Source: Lachnospiraceae bacterium (GTDB lineage: Bacteria > Bacillota > Clostridia > Lachnospirales > Lachnospiraceae). From it: DNA of 19,005 nt. The position numbers were made by a program, and so were the translations under genes. This document shows, piece by piece, positions 8,109 to 16,589 of this stretch. Where the stretch lies: positions 1 through 19,005 of the forward strand of contig CAAFVW010000153.1 of NCBI GenBank assembly GCA_900766575.1. Reading direction: 5' to 3'. Position 1 is the first letter of the stretch. Each line of letters begins with the position of its first letter. The notes below the pieces were generated by a model. It did not search any database, was not told the DNA's origin, and saw only the letters and a program-made list of their open reading frames with translations.

Positions 8109-9053
8109 TTATTTTTTTAACAAAGTACCGTTACCACATTCCCCGTCTTCTCCTCTGAGAATCCGGATTCCGTGAGCCAGTGTATCCAGTACAGCATCCA
8201 GACATTCTGTAACTGCTTTGGGACTTCCCGGCAGATTGATGATCAGTGTCCGGTTGCGGATCACACTGGCCGCACGGCTCAGCGCTGCCCTCGGTGTGAT
8301 CTGCAGGCTGTAATAACGCATGGCCTCCGCGATACCAGGTGCATTCCTGGTAGCAGCACGCATGGTTGCTTCCGGAGTATTATCCCTGGGAGAAAAACCG
8401 GTTCCGCCGGTAGTAAACACAACATCCACATCCTCTTCATCCGCGAGCCGCACCATTTCCCGGTACAATCCTTCCTCATCATCGGACAAAACCACGCTGC
8501 TCACCGTCTCGTAGCCCTGCTTCTCTATGATGTCATGGATCGTCGGACCGCTTAAATCCTCCCGTTCTCCTCTGCTTCCCTTGTCACTGGCAATAATGAT
8601 CCCGGCACGGAATTTTCTGGTACTGATCAGTTTCAGTTTATCACCAGTCTGAACCCGGCCTCCGTGCAATACTCTGGCGAACACTCCTTCTCTCGGCATG
8701 ATGCAGTCTCCCACCATATGGAAAATCTCGCACTCCGAATGACACTTTTTACCGATCTGCGTGATCTCCAGAACCACATCATTGCATTTGAAAATCGTTC
8801 CCACCGGATAGCTTTTGAAGTCGTAACCTTTTACCAGCAGATTTTCACCGAAAGCTCCATCTGCCACCTGGGCGCCTCTCGCCCGAAACTTCTCCACTTC
8901 CTCCCAGGACAAAAGACTCACCTGCCTGTGCCAGTTACCGGCATGGGCATCCTTTTCCAGTCCCCAGTCCTCTATGAAGTTACAGCTGCCCACATTTTGC
9001 TTGGCTGTTCCTTTTTTCTCACTGATACATACTGCTACTACTTCTCCTGCCAT
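8109..9053 (-). CDS. MOSC domain - MogA/MoaB fusion protein
   Basis: Two-domain molybdenum-cofactor protein of 314 aa. The N-terminal half (about 1-145) is a MOSC domain with the family pattern of an early CISEKKGT strand, GAFGENL, and a Cys-bearing GKKCHSEC stretch; MOSC domains bind sulfurated Moco or transfer sulfur. The C-terminal half (about 148-314) is MogA/MoaB-like, with GIIIASDKGSRGEREDLSG and the pterin-binding TTGGTGFSPRDNTPE. MogA adenylates molybdopterin before MoeA inserts the metal. The frame is open back to a TTG at 9126-9128, but the ATG at 9051-9053 fits the MOSC domain start and has AAAGGGAT upstream, although with a long spacing of about 13 bases. It is last in the operon, 77 bases after moaA. 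Fusing the two domains couples pterin activation to cofactor delivery (inference). Confidence 0.88.
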   Translation of the reverse strand: MAGEVVAVCISEKKGTAKQNVGSCNFIEDWGLEKDAHAGNWHRQVSLLSWEEVEKFRARGAQVADGAFGENLLVKGYDFKSYPVGTIFKCNDVVLEITQIGKKCHSECEIFHMVGDCIMPREGVFARVLHGGRVQTGDKLKLISTRKFRAGIIIASDKGSRGEREDLSGPTIHDIIEKQGYETVSSVVLSDDEEGLYREMVRLADEEDVDVVFTTGGTGFSPRDNTPEATMRAATRNAPGIAEAMRYYSLQITPRAALSRAASVIRNRTLIINLPGSPKAVTECLDAVLDTLAHGIRILRGEDGECGNGTLLKK

Positions 9054-9130
9054 ATCCGATCTGTTATCCCTTTCTGTTCTGTCTTTATCCTGACTGTTTT
9101 TCCTTAGGAACACTACCGTTAGCTTCAACC

Positions 9131-10147
9131 TCAGCCGCCGATCTGCACCATCTTGCGCTGTTCCTCGTCTTCATTTGTCTCAGCCCTGTCAGCTGCCTGC
9201 ACCCGGAAACGGTGCTCTGCCGGTTTTTCCTGCAATGCCTCAAGAATCCGCTCTCTGATTTCCTCATCGGAGGCCCCGCCGCGCAACAGCGGTTTCAATC
9301 CCAATCCTCTGTCATAATGCAGACAAAGTTTTAATCGGCCTTCGCAGGTCAGTCGTATCCTGTTACATTCTTTGCAGAATTTATGGGAAACAGGACTGAT
9401 GAATCCGATCCGGCCAGTGAAACCGGGAAAATAATAATATTCTGCCGGACCGTCCGTATTCTTATGCTGTTCCACCGGGCTTGCCGGTCCATAGGCTCGT
9501 TCCAGCCGTGCCAGAATCTCCTCAGAAGAGATACCTGTATATTCCCTGCCGCAGCCGATCGGCATCAATTCAATGAAACGCACATCCACTTTTTTATCTC
9601 TGGCTAATCCTGCCATGCTTTCGATGTCTTCTCCGTTCATCTCCAGGCAGGGAACACAGTTGATTTTCACACGCAGGTTCTGTTCCAGTGCCTCGTTAAT
9701 AGCATGTAGAACACTGTCAACACCGGCCACATATTTTCTCGCAATATGGCATCCCGTTATCTCACGGAACCGTTCCGGATTCAGCGTATCCAGGCTGATG
9801 TTCACTGCAGTCAGTCCCGCATTCCGATAGTCCCCCGCCTGTGCGGCGAACATGGTTCCGTTGGTCGTCATGGCAATCTCTTCGATTCCCGGCAGTTTAT
9901 GGATCTCCTCCACCAACCACAACAGGTTCTTCCTTACCATAGGTTCCCCGCCGGTCAGCCGTACCTTTCGTATCCCAAGCTGCTCCATAATGCCGACCAG
10001 GCGCAGAATTTCCTCCAACGTCAATACTTCCTCATGAGGCACATTCGTTACACCCTCCGGGGGCATACAGTATTTACAGCGGAGATTGCATTTGTCCGTC
10101 ACCGATATTCTCAAATAATCAATTTCTCTTCCGAGACCGTCACGCAT
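9131..10147 (-). CDS. moaA: GTP 3',8-cyclase MoaA (radical SAM)
   Basis: First enzyme of molybdopterin synthesis: converts GTP to 3',8-cyclo-GTP using S-adenosylmethionine. The radical SAM cluster motif CNLRCKYC gives C20, C24 and C27; the second, C-terminal cluster has C258, C261 and C275 in the CxxC-x13-C pattern. The TGGEP motif of radical SAM proteins is at 65-69, and the chain ends in the Gly-Gly that is functionally important in MoaA. The 338-aa length is typical. A longer frame from 10225 would overlap modC; the ATG at 10145-10147 lies two bases after the modC stop and has GGAGAA eight bases upstream, so it is preferred. MoaC, its partner in making cPMP, is four genes upstream, with modABC between them. 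Confidence 0.97.
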   Translation of the reverse strand: MRDGLGREIDYLRISVTDKCNLRCKYCMPPEGVTNVPHEEVLTLEEILRLVGIMEQLGIRKVRLTGGEPMVRKNLLWLVEEIHKLPGIEEIAMTTNGTMFAAQAGDYRNAGLTAVNISLDTLNPERFREITGCHIARKYVAGVDSVLHAINEALEQNLRVKINCVPCLEMNGEDIESMAGLARDKKVDVRFIELMPIGCGREYTGISSEEILARLERAYGPASPVEQHKNTDGPAEYYYFPGFTGRIGFISPVSHKFCKECNRIRLTCEGRLKLCLHYDRGLGLKPLLRGGASDEEIRERILEALQEKPAEHRFRVQAADRAETNEDEEQRKMVQIGG

Positions 10148-10149
10148 CT

Positions 10150-11193
10150 CTACTTCTCCAATAAAATAATCTGCTCCGCCGGCATTTTCAGGTACAGTTT
10201 CTCCCGGTTCTTCCATTCCTGCCATTTCTCCTTAGGCAGTTCGTAAGTCAGAACTTCTCTGGGACTTTCGCCGGTGCGATTCCGACTGCAGAACAGAATC
10301 ACCGTGGAAAACGTATCCTCGATCACCCGGAGAATCCGACATTCCAGTACATTCGTCTCTTCCATTTCCGGAACCACCTGAAAATAATGGGCCCGAAAAG
10401 CAGCATATTTGTATTTTCCGGGTTCCGCTTTCGCAGAGAGGCGGATTCCCCAGTCTTTTGCCACAAGTCCGCCATCCGACGCTGTCTCCAGTTCCGACAC
10501 ATTTTTACAGCCGGTGAGCAGCGTTGCCGCCAGTGATGCCGGACTTTTGAAAAGTTCTTCCTTGGGCTGCACATCCAGGATCTGTCCATCCTCCATGACC
10601 GCGATCCGCTCCGTCATCCGGTAAGCTTCATTCCGGTCGTGGGAGACGAACAGTACTGTCCCGCCATATTCCTCCATGACCTTCATCAGTTCCCGCTCCA
10701 GCTGCATTTTCAGATAATTGTCCAGCGCCGAAAAAGGTTCATCCAGCATCAGGATCTTAGGTTCTCCGGACAACATTCTCGCCAGGGCAGCACGCTGTTT
10801 CTGCCCACCGGACAACTGTGAAGGATACAGATTCTCCTTTCCTTTCAGGAAAAAACGTATTGCGTACTCTTCGGCCTTTTTCCTGTCTTTCGCGCCGCAC
10901 ATGATATTCTGCAGAACCGTCATATTCGGGAACAGTGCATAATCCTGGAACAGATAGCCGACTTTCCGCTTCTGCACCGGCAGGTCAATGTGGTGTTCCG
11001 AATCGAAAAATACTTTATCATCCAGCCGGATCACACCTTTATTGGGCTTTTCGATTCCTGCGATACATTTCAGGGTCATGCTTTTTCCGCAGCCGGAAGC
11101 GCCGAGCAGTCCCAACACTTCTTTTTCCGCGGTGAATTTGACCTTCAGCAGAAAATCCCCGCATTTTTTCTCAATGTCCACATACAATGCCAT
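10150..11193 (-). CDS. modC: Molybdate ABC transporter ATP-binding protein ModC
   Basis: ATPase of a molybdate (or tungstate) importer on the inner face of the membrane. In the 347-aa form: Walker A GASGCGKS (31-38), Q-loop LFQDYALFP (81-89), ABC signature LSGGQKQR (127-134), Walker B ILMLDEP (147-153), and switch His H185. The C-terminal part (about 240-347) fits a TOBE/MOP-type oxyanion-binding regulatory domain, though with low conservation by eye. An open frame runs back to 11289, but the ATG at 11191-11193 overlaps the modB stop as TAATG and has a GGCGGTGG purine-rich sequence upstream, so it is chosen. The substrate call rests on modA and modB next to it and the surrounding cofactor genes. 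Confidence 0.92.
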   Translation of the reverse strand: MALYVDIEKKCGDFLLKVKFTAEKEVLGLLGASGCGKSMTLKCIAGIEKPNKGVIRLDDKVFFDSEHHIDLPVQKRKVGYLFQDYALFPNMTVLQNIMCGAKDRKKAEEYAIRFFLKGKENLYPSQLSGGQKQRAALARMLSGEPKILMLDEPFSALDNYLKMQLERELMKVMEEYGGTVLFVSHDRNEAYRMTERIAVMEDGQILDVQPKEELFKSPASLAATLLTGCKNVSELETASDGGLVAKDWGIRLSAKAEPGKYKYAAFRAHYFQVVPEMEETNVLECRILRVIEDTFSTVILFCSRNRTGESPREVLTYELPKEKWQEWKNREKLYLKMPAEQIILLEK

Positions 11194-11864
11194 TATTTTC
11201 TGCCACCGCCTTTCCGACTCTGGTATCCCATCCAGTAGTTCATCAGAAAGATCGTGAAAAAAGAGATACCCATGATAATGGCTACCCAACAGTATGCCAG
11301 ACTTCTGTCACCGCTCTGTACCGCCGTGTAGATAGCCACCGACATAGTCTGTGTCCTGCCGGGGATATTGCCCGCCAGCATGATCGTGGCGCCGAATTCC
11401 CCAAGTGCCCTGGCAAATGCCAGGATCGTAGCTGCCGCCACTCCCGGCCATGCCGCCGGTACCAGTATCCGGAAAAAAATTTTCGTTTCCGACATTCCCA
11501 GTGTCCTCGCTGCATAGATCAGGTTCACATCCACCTGCTCCAAGGCACCTCTGGCCGTCCGGTACATAATGGGAAAAGATACCACTACTGCCGCAATGAC
11601 CGCTCCCTGCCAGGTGAACAATACGCTGATTCCTATTTTCAGCAATAAATTTCCCAGCAGACTGTTTTTACCGAACAATATCAGCAGGAAAAAGCCCACT
11701 ACCGTAGGCGGTAATACCATAGGCAGGGAAAAGATGCCGTCGATCAGGGCTTTTCCCGCCCGCAGGGAGACTACAAGCCTTGCGGCCAGCAGTCCCAGAA
11801 AAAAGGTAAATACTGTCGCCCAGACAGCAACCTTCAATGAAATCCACAACGGTGAAAAATCCAT
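11193..11864 (-). CDS. modB: Molybdate ABC transporter permease ModB
   Basis: Membrane permease of the importer, 223 aa with about five or six hydrophobic segments, the usual size for ModB. The cytoplasmic EAA-type coupling loop that contacts ModC is visible around residues 108-140 (EQVDVNLIYAARTLGM and on to ILVPAAWPG), and the FARALGEFGA sequence after it is characteristic of ModB/CysT permeases. AGGAG six bases before the ATG at 11862-11864 supports the start. It begins 8 bases after modA and overlaps modC by one base. Confidence 0.95.
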   Translation of the reverse strand: MDFSPLWISLKVAVWATVFTFFLGLLAARLVVSLRAGKALIDGIFSLPMVLPPTVVGFFLLILFGKNSLLGNLLLKIGISVLFTWQGAVIAAVVVSFPIMYRTARGALEQVDVNLIYAARTLGMSETKIFFRILVPAAWPGVAAATILAFARALGEFGATIMLAGNIPGRTQTMSVAIYTAVQSGDRSLAYCWVAIIMGISFFTIFLMNYWMGYQSRKGGGRK

Positions 11865-11872
11865 GGATGCTC

Positions 11873-12661
11873 CTATTCTGCCGCAGAAAATCCGTAGCTT
11901 TCGAACTTGCTCATTGCTTCATCTGTCTGAAGATAGGCAAGGAACTCTGCTGCCGCATCCGCCTGTTCGCCTGCTTTCACAATACCCACGGGATAGATGA
12001 CTTTTTTGCAGGAACCTTCCGGAGCTTCGCTGACGATTTTGATATTTTCACCTACATAAGCATCTGTGGCATATACGACACCACAGTCCACAGCGCCGGT
12101 CTCTACCCAGGACAGTACGGTTCGAACGTCCGAACCATAGTTGGCTTTTGCCTTTACCGTGTCCAAAATTCCGAGGCTTGTGAAGATTTCCTCTGAATAC
12201 TGACCTACGGGAACGCTGCCCGGCTCACCCAATCCGATCATGGATACCTTATCCGTTGCCGCATCCTCAAAGGAAGCAATGTCCTTGTCGCTGCCTTCCG
12301 GAACGATCAGTACGATCTTATTCTCCAGCAGATTCACAATGGAATCCGAATCCATCAGTCCTTCCTCATCCAATGCCGTCATCTGCTTCGTTGCCGCGGA
12401 GAAAAACAGGTCTGCGGGTGCACCTTCCTCAATCTGGCTCTGCAATGCTCCCGATGCACCGTAGGAAAAACTTAAAGTCACATTGGGATGTGCGGCCTGG
12501 TATTCTTCCTTGATCTCGTTGCATACATCTGTAAGGGACGCTGCCGCTAAAATCGTAAGTTCTACAGGGGAGGAGGCTGCCTGTCCGCAGCTTGTAAGCA
12601 GCATTGCTGCTGCCAGAATCGTTGTCATTACTGTTGCTGTTTTCTTATGAAACTTTTTCAT
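11873..12661 (-). CDS. modA: Molybdate-binding lipoprotein ModA
   Basis: Extracellular substrate-binding lipoprotein that captures molybdate or tungstate for ModBC. The 262-aa protein has a signal sequence with lipobox LTSC (Cys25). The mature part shows the ModA pattern: LTILAAASLTDV near the start, SFSYGASGALQSQIEEGAPADLFFSA, and GVVYATDAY near the C-terminal lobe, regions that in the family include the oxyanion ligands. It starts three bases after the moaC stop, and no clear Shine-Dalgarno is seen in front of it, so translation may depend on coupling to moaC. Mo versus W preference cannot be read from the sequence. Confidence 0.95.
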   Translation of the reverse strand: MKKFHKKTATVMTTILAAAMLLTSCGQAASSPVELTILAAASLTDVCNEIKEEYQAAHPNVTLSFSYGASGALQSQIEEGAPADLFFSAATKQMTALDEEGLMDSDSIVNLLENKIVLIVPEGSDKDIASFEDAATDKVSMIGLGEPGSVPVGQYSEEIFTSLGILDTVKAKANYGSDVRTVLSWVETGAVDCGVVYATDAYVGENIKIVSEAPEGSCKKVIYPVGIVKAGEQADAAAEFLAYLQTDEAMSKFESYGFSAAE

Positions 12662-12664
12662 ATT

Positions 12665-13144
12665 TTATTTTGACCGTTGAAAATGTCCACTCTTGCCGCC
12701 CATTTTTTCTTCCAGATGGATCTCTCCCATCTCCATGCCGCGATCCATCGCTTTGCACATATCGTAGATCGTCAGAAGCGCCACATTCACGCCGGTCAGT
12801 GCTTCCATCTCCACACCGGTCTTTCCGGACAGTTTGGCAGTACAAAAACACCGGATCGTGCTGGTCTCTTCTTCCATGGTAAAATCTATGGTCACCTTTG
12901 TCAGCATTAACGGATGGCACAGAGGGATCAGTTCCCAGGTCCGCTTCGTCGCCATGATACCGGCGATTCTGGCAGTCCCCAGAACATCACCTTTTTTCGC
13001 CGTGCCGTTTTTGATTGCATCGAACACTTCACGGTTCACTCGGATACAGCCGCTGGCCGTTGCCGTTCTCTCTGTGATATCCTTATCCGTCACATCTACC
13101 ATGATGGCATTTCCCTGTACATCAAAATGGGTAAAACCTGACAT
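12665..13144 (-). CDS. moaC: Cyclic pyranopterin monophosphate synthase MoaC
   Basis: Converts the MoaA product to cPMP, the first stable pterin intermediate. All key positions known from E. coli MoaC are present at identical numbers: K51, H77 in PLCHPL, E112 and E114 in VEMEALTG, D128 and K131 in DMCKAMDRG. The 159-aa length is normal. AAAGGA about nine bases before the ATG supports the start. It sits 21 bases after the MoeA-like gene and directly before modA. Confidence 0.97.
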   Translation of the reverse strand: MSGFTHFDVQGNAIMVDVTDKDITERTATASGCIRVNREVFDAIKNGTAKKGDVLGTARIAGIMATKRTWELIPLCHPLMLTKVTIDFTMEEETSTIRCFCTAKLSGKTGVEMEALTGVNVALLTIYDMCKAMDRGMEMGEIHLEEKMGGKSGHFQRSK

Positions 13145-13165
13145 TTTCGTTTTCCTTTCTTTTTC

Positions 13166-14182
13166 TTACTTCCCGAAGCTGCAATTCGGGAAATGACATA
13201 CTTCGCAGTTCAGGCACAGTCCGCCTTCACCGTAACTATCCAGATCCGCTTTCGTCAGCCGCTCTCCGGCAAGAACTCTTGGCAATACCAGATCGAACAC
13301 CGTCCGTCCCGCATACATGACACATCCGGGAAGTCCCAGCACCGGAACTTCTCCCAGATAGGCCAGCAGAAACATGGCCCCCGGCAATACCGGTGCCCCG
13401 TAGGATACGATCTCCGCCCCTGTGGCTTTGATGGCTCCCGGCGTTCTGTCGTCCGGATCCACACTCATACCGCCGGTACACAATACCATATCTGCTCCCC
13501 GGCCGACGAAATCCTTAATTGCTGCTGTAATATCCTCCTGACAGTCATCCAGAATCACCTGTCCGATCACTTCGGTATCATATGCTGCAAGTTTTCCACG
13601 GATCGCCGGTCCGAAAGCATCCTGAATCCTGCCTTTGAAAACTTCACTGCCGGTAGTCACGATTCCCACCTTTTTATGTGTTATCGGCAGAATTTTCAAA
13701 AGCGGTTCTTCACCGGCTGCTTCCTTGGTCTTTTTCATCTTTTCCTCTTCAATTACCAGAGGGATAATACGGGTAGCCGCCAGCTTTTCCCCTGCTTTCA
13801 CGGGAAAATTACCATGGATCGTGGCGATCATCATCTCACCAAGACTGTTCACCGCACGCAGTTTTTCGGAATTGATTTTGAGCAGTCCGTCTGCTGCCGC
13901 CCGGATCTCAATCTTGCCTTCTTTGGGTTCACTGGCTGTCATATTTTCATTGATGCAGATATCTCGCAGAATGGCTGCGGCCTCATCCTCGTGCAGAATA
14001 CCCTCCTTTTTCTCCCACACATAGAGTTGTTCCTTCCCTACGGACAGCAATACGGGAATGTCTTCTTCCGTAACAATATGTCCTTTGCAGAATACCGCAT
14101 CTTTCACCACTCCCGGAATAATCTGGGTAATATCATGACAGAGCACCTGCCCTACCGCATCTTCTGTTCTGATCAGTTTCAT
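13166..14182 (-). CDS. MoeA-like molybdopterin-binding protein with Cys-rich C-terminus
   Basis: A 338-aa protein whose residues about 170-310 form a MoCF-biosynthesis (MogA/MoeA-type) domain, with VTTGSEVFKG and CTGGMSVDPDDRTPGAI (236-251) as pterin-binding loop. The N-terminal 160 residues do not show the MoeA PPYPKSAMDGYA motif, so it is not a second standard MoeA. It ends with C323, C326, C329 and C334 in a short CLNCEVCHFPNC stretch, a possible metal or Fe-S site. Such proteins are seen near molybdenum hydroxylase or formate dehydrogenase genes in Clostridia; the exact role is not known to me. The start is supported by ATGA overlap with mobAB and GGGAG six bases upstream. The likely role is a Moco-handling step specific to this enzyme (inference). 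Confidence 0.8.
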   Translation of the reverse strand: MKLIRTEDAVGQVLCHDITQIIPGVVKDAVFCKGHIVTEEDIPVLLSVGKEQLYVWEKKEGILHEDEAAAILRDICINENMTASEPKEGKIEIRAAADGLLKINSEKLRAVNSLGEMMIATIHGNFPVKAGEKLAATRIIPLVIEEEKMKKTKEAAGEEPLLKILPITHKKVGIVTTGSEVFKGRIQDAFGPAIRGKLAAYDTEVIGQVILDDCQEDITAAIKDFVGRGADMVLCTGGMSVDPDDRTPGAIKATGAEIVSYGAPVLPGAMFLLAYLGEVPVLGLPGCVMYAGRTVFDLVLPRVLAGERLTKADLDSYGEGGLCLNCEVCHFPNCSFGK

Positions 14183-15327
14183 AGTAGTCTCCCAAAATAT
14201 TTCAAAATGCAGGTATAGATTCCTGCCGCATCATTCATATCATACACCGGGCAGCTCATCACATCCTGTTTCACCACATCCGTAGCAATGGCAATCAAAT
14301 ACTTCGGATCACATACCGGTCTGTCGGAAATCCCACTGCGCACCACTTCCACTTTTGGATAGGCAGATGATTTTTGACCTTCCAGAATCAGGACATCCAC
14401 ACCACTGCATTGCCCGATCATCTGTTCCACAGATACTTCGCCTCTCCGATTGACAGAAGACTGTGTCCCGGAATAAATGGCACTGATCTGTGCTCCCGCC
14501 GCAGTGAATCTCTGTGTGTCTGTTCCTTCATGATCCATGATATACTCATGCCCGTCATGCTTGATCACGCCCACGCTGTAACCGTCCCGGATGAACTCAT
14601 TGATGAGCTTAATGATCAGTCCTGTCTTTCCGCTGTCTTTGATTCCGCTGACGCAGAAGACAAGCGGCAGAAACAGACGCTCATATTCTTCTCTGGTGTT
14701 AATATTGCGCAACTGCTTTTTATCAAAACTGCTGCTTTCCAGGCGGATATATTTCGTCCGCACTCTGCGCAGTATCTGTAACAGACGGTACTGCCCCTGT
14801 CGGATCAGTTCCTCAATCACCGGCAGCACTTCTTTAGAATAAATAGCACACAGCGGATGTACATGCTCCTCGTCCACCATGCAATAGCAGTCATAGTCCG
14901 AGGAGATAAATTCCGCCATATACCGTACCAGGTCACCTGTGATAAACGGCATATCCCCGGCACAGACGAATACATAATCACAGGAAGTATGTAACAAAAC
15001 CTGACGGATGCCTTCGATGGGGCCGATCTCCCGGTTCTCATCACACACCACAGGAAGTCCCAGATATTCATATTCTCCAGGAGCAGCAGCCGAAATACAG
15101 GTCTCCTCATCGAAGCCCCGCAATTCGTCACAGATTCTGTCCAGGAATCTGCGGTTCTGATATTCCATTAAGACCTTATTCTGCCCCATCCGGCTGCTCT
15201 TGCCGCCGGCCAGCACTGCTGTGCCAAGGGTGAAAGTTCTCGTTGTCTCCTGCATCGTGCTACTCGTTCTCCTGACTACTTTACCGCCTGTTATCTCGTT
15301 TTTTACCCGAGACGATAAACGGTTCAT
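14179..15327 (-). CDS. mobAB: MobA-MobB fusion: Mo-cofactor guanylyltransferase and GTP-binding adaptor
   Basis: Residues about 34-217 are MobA, with LAGGKSSRMGQNK (39-51) as GTP-binding loop and CAGDMPF (122-128); MobA attaches GMP to Mo-molybdopterin to make the MGD form used by formate dehydrogenases. Residues about 222-382 are MobB, with P-loop GIKDSGKTG (228-236) and the KHDGHEYIMDHEGTDT stretch. MobB assists guanylation and is usually a separate gene. The start at 15325-15327 forms an ATGA overlap with moeA but leaves about 30 residues before the MobA domain and has a poor Shine-Dalgarno. An internal ATG at 15253-15255 (AGGAG 13 bases upstream) is the alternative. The downstream gene also overlaps by ATGA. 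Confidence 0.92.
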   Translation of the reverse strand: MNRLSSRVKNEITGGKVVRRTSSTMQETTRTFTLGTAVLAGGKSSRMGQNKVLMEYQNRRFLDRICDELRGFDEETCISAAAPGEYEYLGLPVVCDENREIGPIEGIRQVLLHTSCDYVFVCAGDMPFITGDLVRYMAEFISSDYDCYCMVDEEHVHPLCAIYSKEVLPVIEELIRQGQYRLLQILRRVRTKYIRLESSSFDKKQLRNINTREEYERLFLPLVFCVSGIKDSGKTGLIIKLINEFIRDGYSVGVIKHDGHEYIMDHEGTDTQRFTAAGAQISAIYSGTQSSVNRRGEVSVEQMIGQCSGVDVLILEGQKSSAYPKVEVVRSGISDRPVCDPKYLIAIATDVVKQDVMSCPVYDMNDAAGIYTCILKYFGRLL

Positions 15328-16523
15328 TTAAAATATCTGATCCTTACTTCCTCTTCCGGGTGCACTTCTCTCCCCGGTTCCATATCAATAAAACAGTTAC
15401 AGTCCCTCATATTCGAAAGAACGGAAGACGCATGTACCGCTGTAGGCAATGTCACTCTGCCGCATTTCGCGTAAGCCCGGATAAAACGGCGCAATTTATT
15501 CACCTTCGGATAAGGACTGTCAAGCACCGCATTCTCCGTCCGCACAAGGTAAGCTGTATTATGGGAAAATCGTGCGGCAATCTCCCAGAAATAATATTCA
15601 AAATTGGCATACGCCGCATAGGGATTTCCCGACAGGCTTAAAATAATCTTCCCGCCCAGCACACTTCCGATGGTAGGTGTTCCTGGCTGTATGTTTGCCC
15701 GGCTAAACAGCTTTTTTGCACCGATTTCATGCAAAACTATGGGGAGCAAATCTTTTTTACCAACAGATACGCCTCCGGTGGTAATCACAAGATCCGATTG
15801 TGCCAATGCCTTTTGCAGACTTGCTTTCAAAGCTTCTTTTTCATCTGCGCAGATTTCCATACTTTCCACCCGGATTCCCTGCTTTTGCATGGAGGCCTGC
15901 AGCATATAGGCAATGCTGTTATATATTTTGCCGGGCACAAGCTCCTTGCCCGGTTCCATAAGTTCTGATCCCGTAGACAAAATACTGCATTTCATCTTCT
16001 CATAAACTGCTACCTGATGGATACCGAGACTTGCAAGTAATCCGACATGCAGTGCCGTCAGGCGGGTGCCTTTTTCAAGGATACGTTCTCCCTTTTGAAT
16101 ATCCTCGCCCACGCTGCAATAGTTCATTCCACCAGTGACACCGTGATAAATCTGTACCTGTTCTTCGCCGTAATCCGTATCCTCCTGCCTGACCACAGCA
16201 TCATATCCTTCCGGCACATAAGCCCCGGTCATCACCCGTACCGCGCAGCCTTTTTCACAGGGAAGCCTGGCATAATCTCCGGCAAATAATTCCCCAACGA
16301 CCCGAAGGCTCACCGGATGCTCCCTGTCTGCGTCACAGGTATCCTCTGCCCGAACCGCATAACCATCCATCGCGGATTTCGGATACGGGGGAATCATCAT
16401 ATCCGCCACAATCTCCTCGCCAATCACTCTGTCTACAGCATCCGTAATTGCCACATATTCTGTTCTCCGGGCCGGCTGCATTTCCGACAGCATTGCTTCC
16501 AGACATTCTTCCAGTTCCTGCAT
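15324..16523 (-). CDS. moeA: Molybdopterin molybdenumtransferase MoeA
   Basis: Inserts molybdate into adenylated molybdopterin. The 399-aa chain has the MoeA N-terminal motif PPYPKSAMDGYAV (45-57), the MoCF domain with ILSTGSELMEPG (181-192) and TTGGVSVGKKD (248-258), and SGNPYAAYANFEYY before the C-terminal MoeA-C domain. The frame extends to a TTG at 16530-16532, but AAGGA lies against that codon and nine bases before the ATG at 16521-16523, so the ATG is chosen. It begins 66 bases after fdhD and overlaps mobAB by ATGA. Confidence 0.95.
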   Translation of the reverse strand: MQELEECLEAMLSEMQPARRTEYVAITDAVDRVIGEEIVADMMIPPYPKSAMDGYAVRAEDTCDADREHPVSLRVVGELFAGDYARLPCEKGCAVRVMTGAYVPEGYDAVVRQEDTDYGEEQVQIYHGVTGGMNYCSVGEDIQKGERILEKGTRLTALHVGLLASLGIHQVAVYEKMKCSILSTGSELMEPGKELVPGKIYNSIAYMLQASMQKQGIRVESMEICADEKEALKASLQKALAQSDLVITTGGVSVGKKDLLPIVLHEIGAKKLFSRANIQPGTPTIGSVLGGKIILSLSGNPYAAYANFEYYFWEIAARFSHNTAYLVRTENAVLDSPYPKVNKLRRFIRAYAKCGRVTLPTAVHASSVLSNMRDCNCFIDMEPGREVHPEEEVRIRYFK

Positions 16524-16589
16524 ATCATCCAATCCTTTTCTACCCTGCTATGATCTGTCTCAGGCTCTACGCCAAATTACCATCTTTTT

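Noticed and set aside
9126..9128. TTG start that would lengthen the MOSC-MogA protein
   Set aside because: The extra 25 residues are not MOSC-like, and the ATG at 9051-9053 gives the expected domain start.
13193..14218. 341-codon plus-strand frame
   Set aside because: Lies exactly opposite the MoeA-like gene, with unusual His- and Arg-rich composition and no domain that I recognise.
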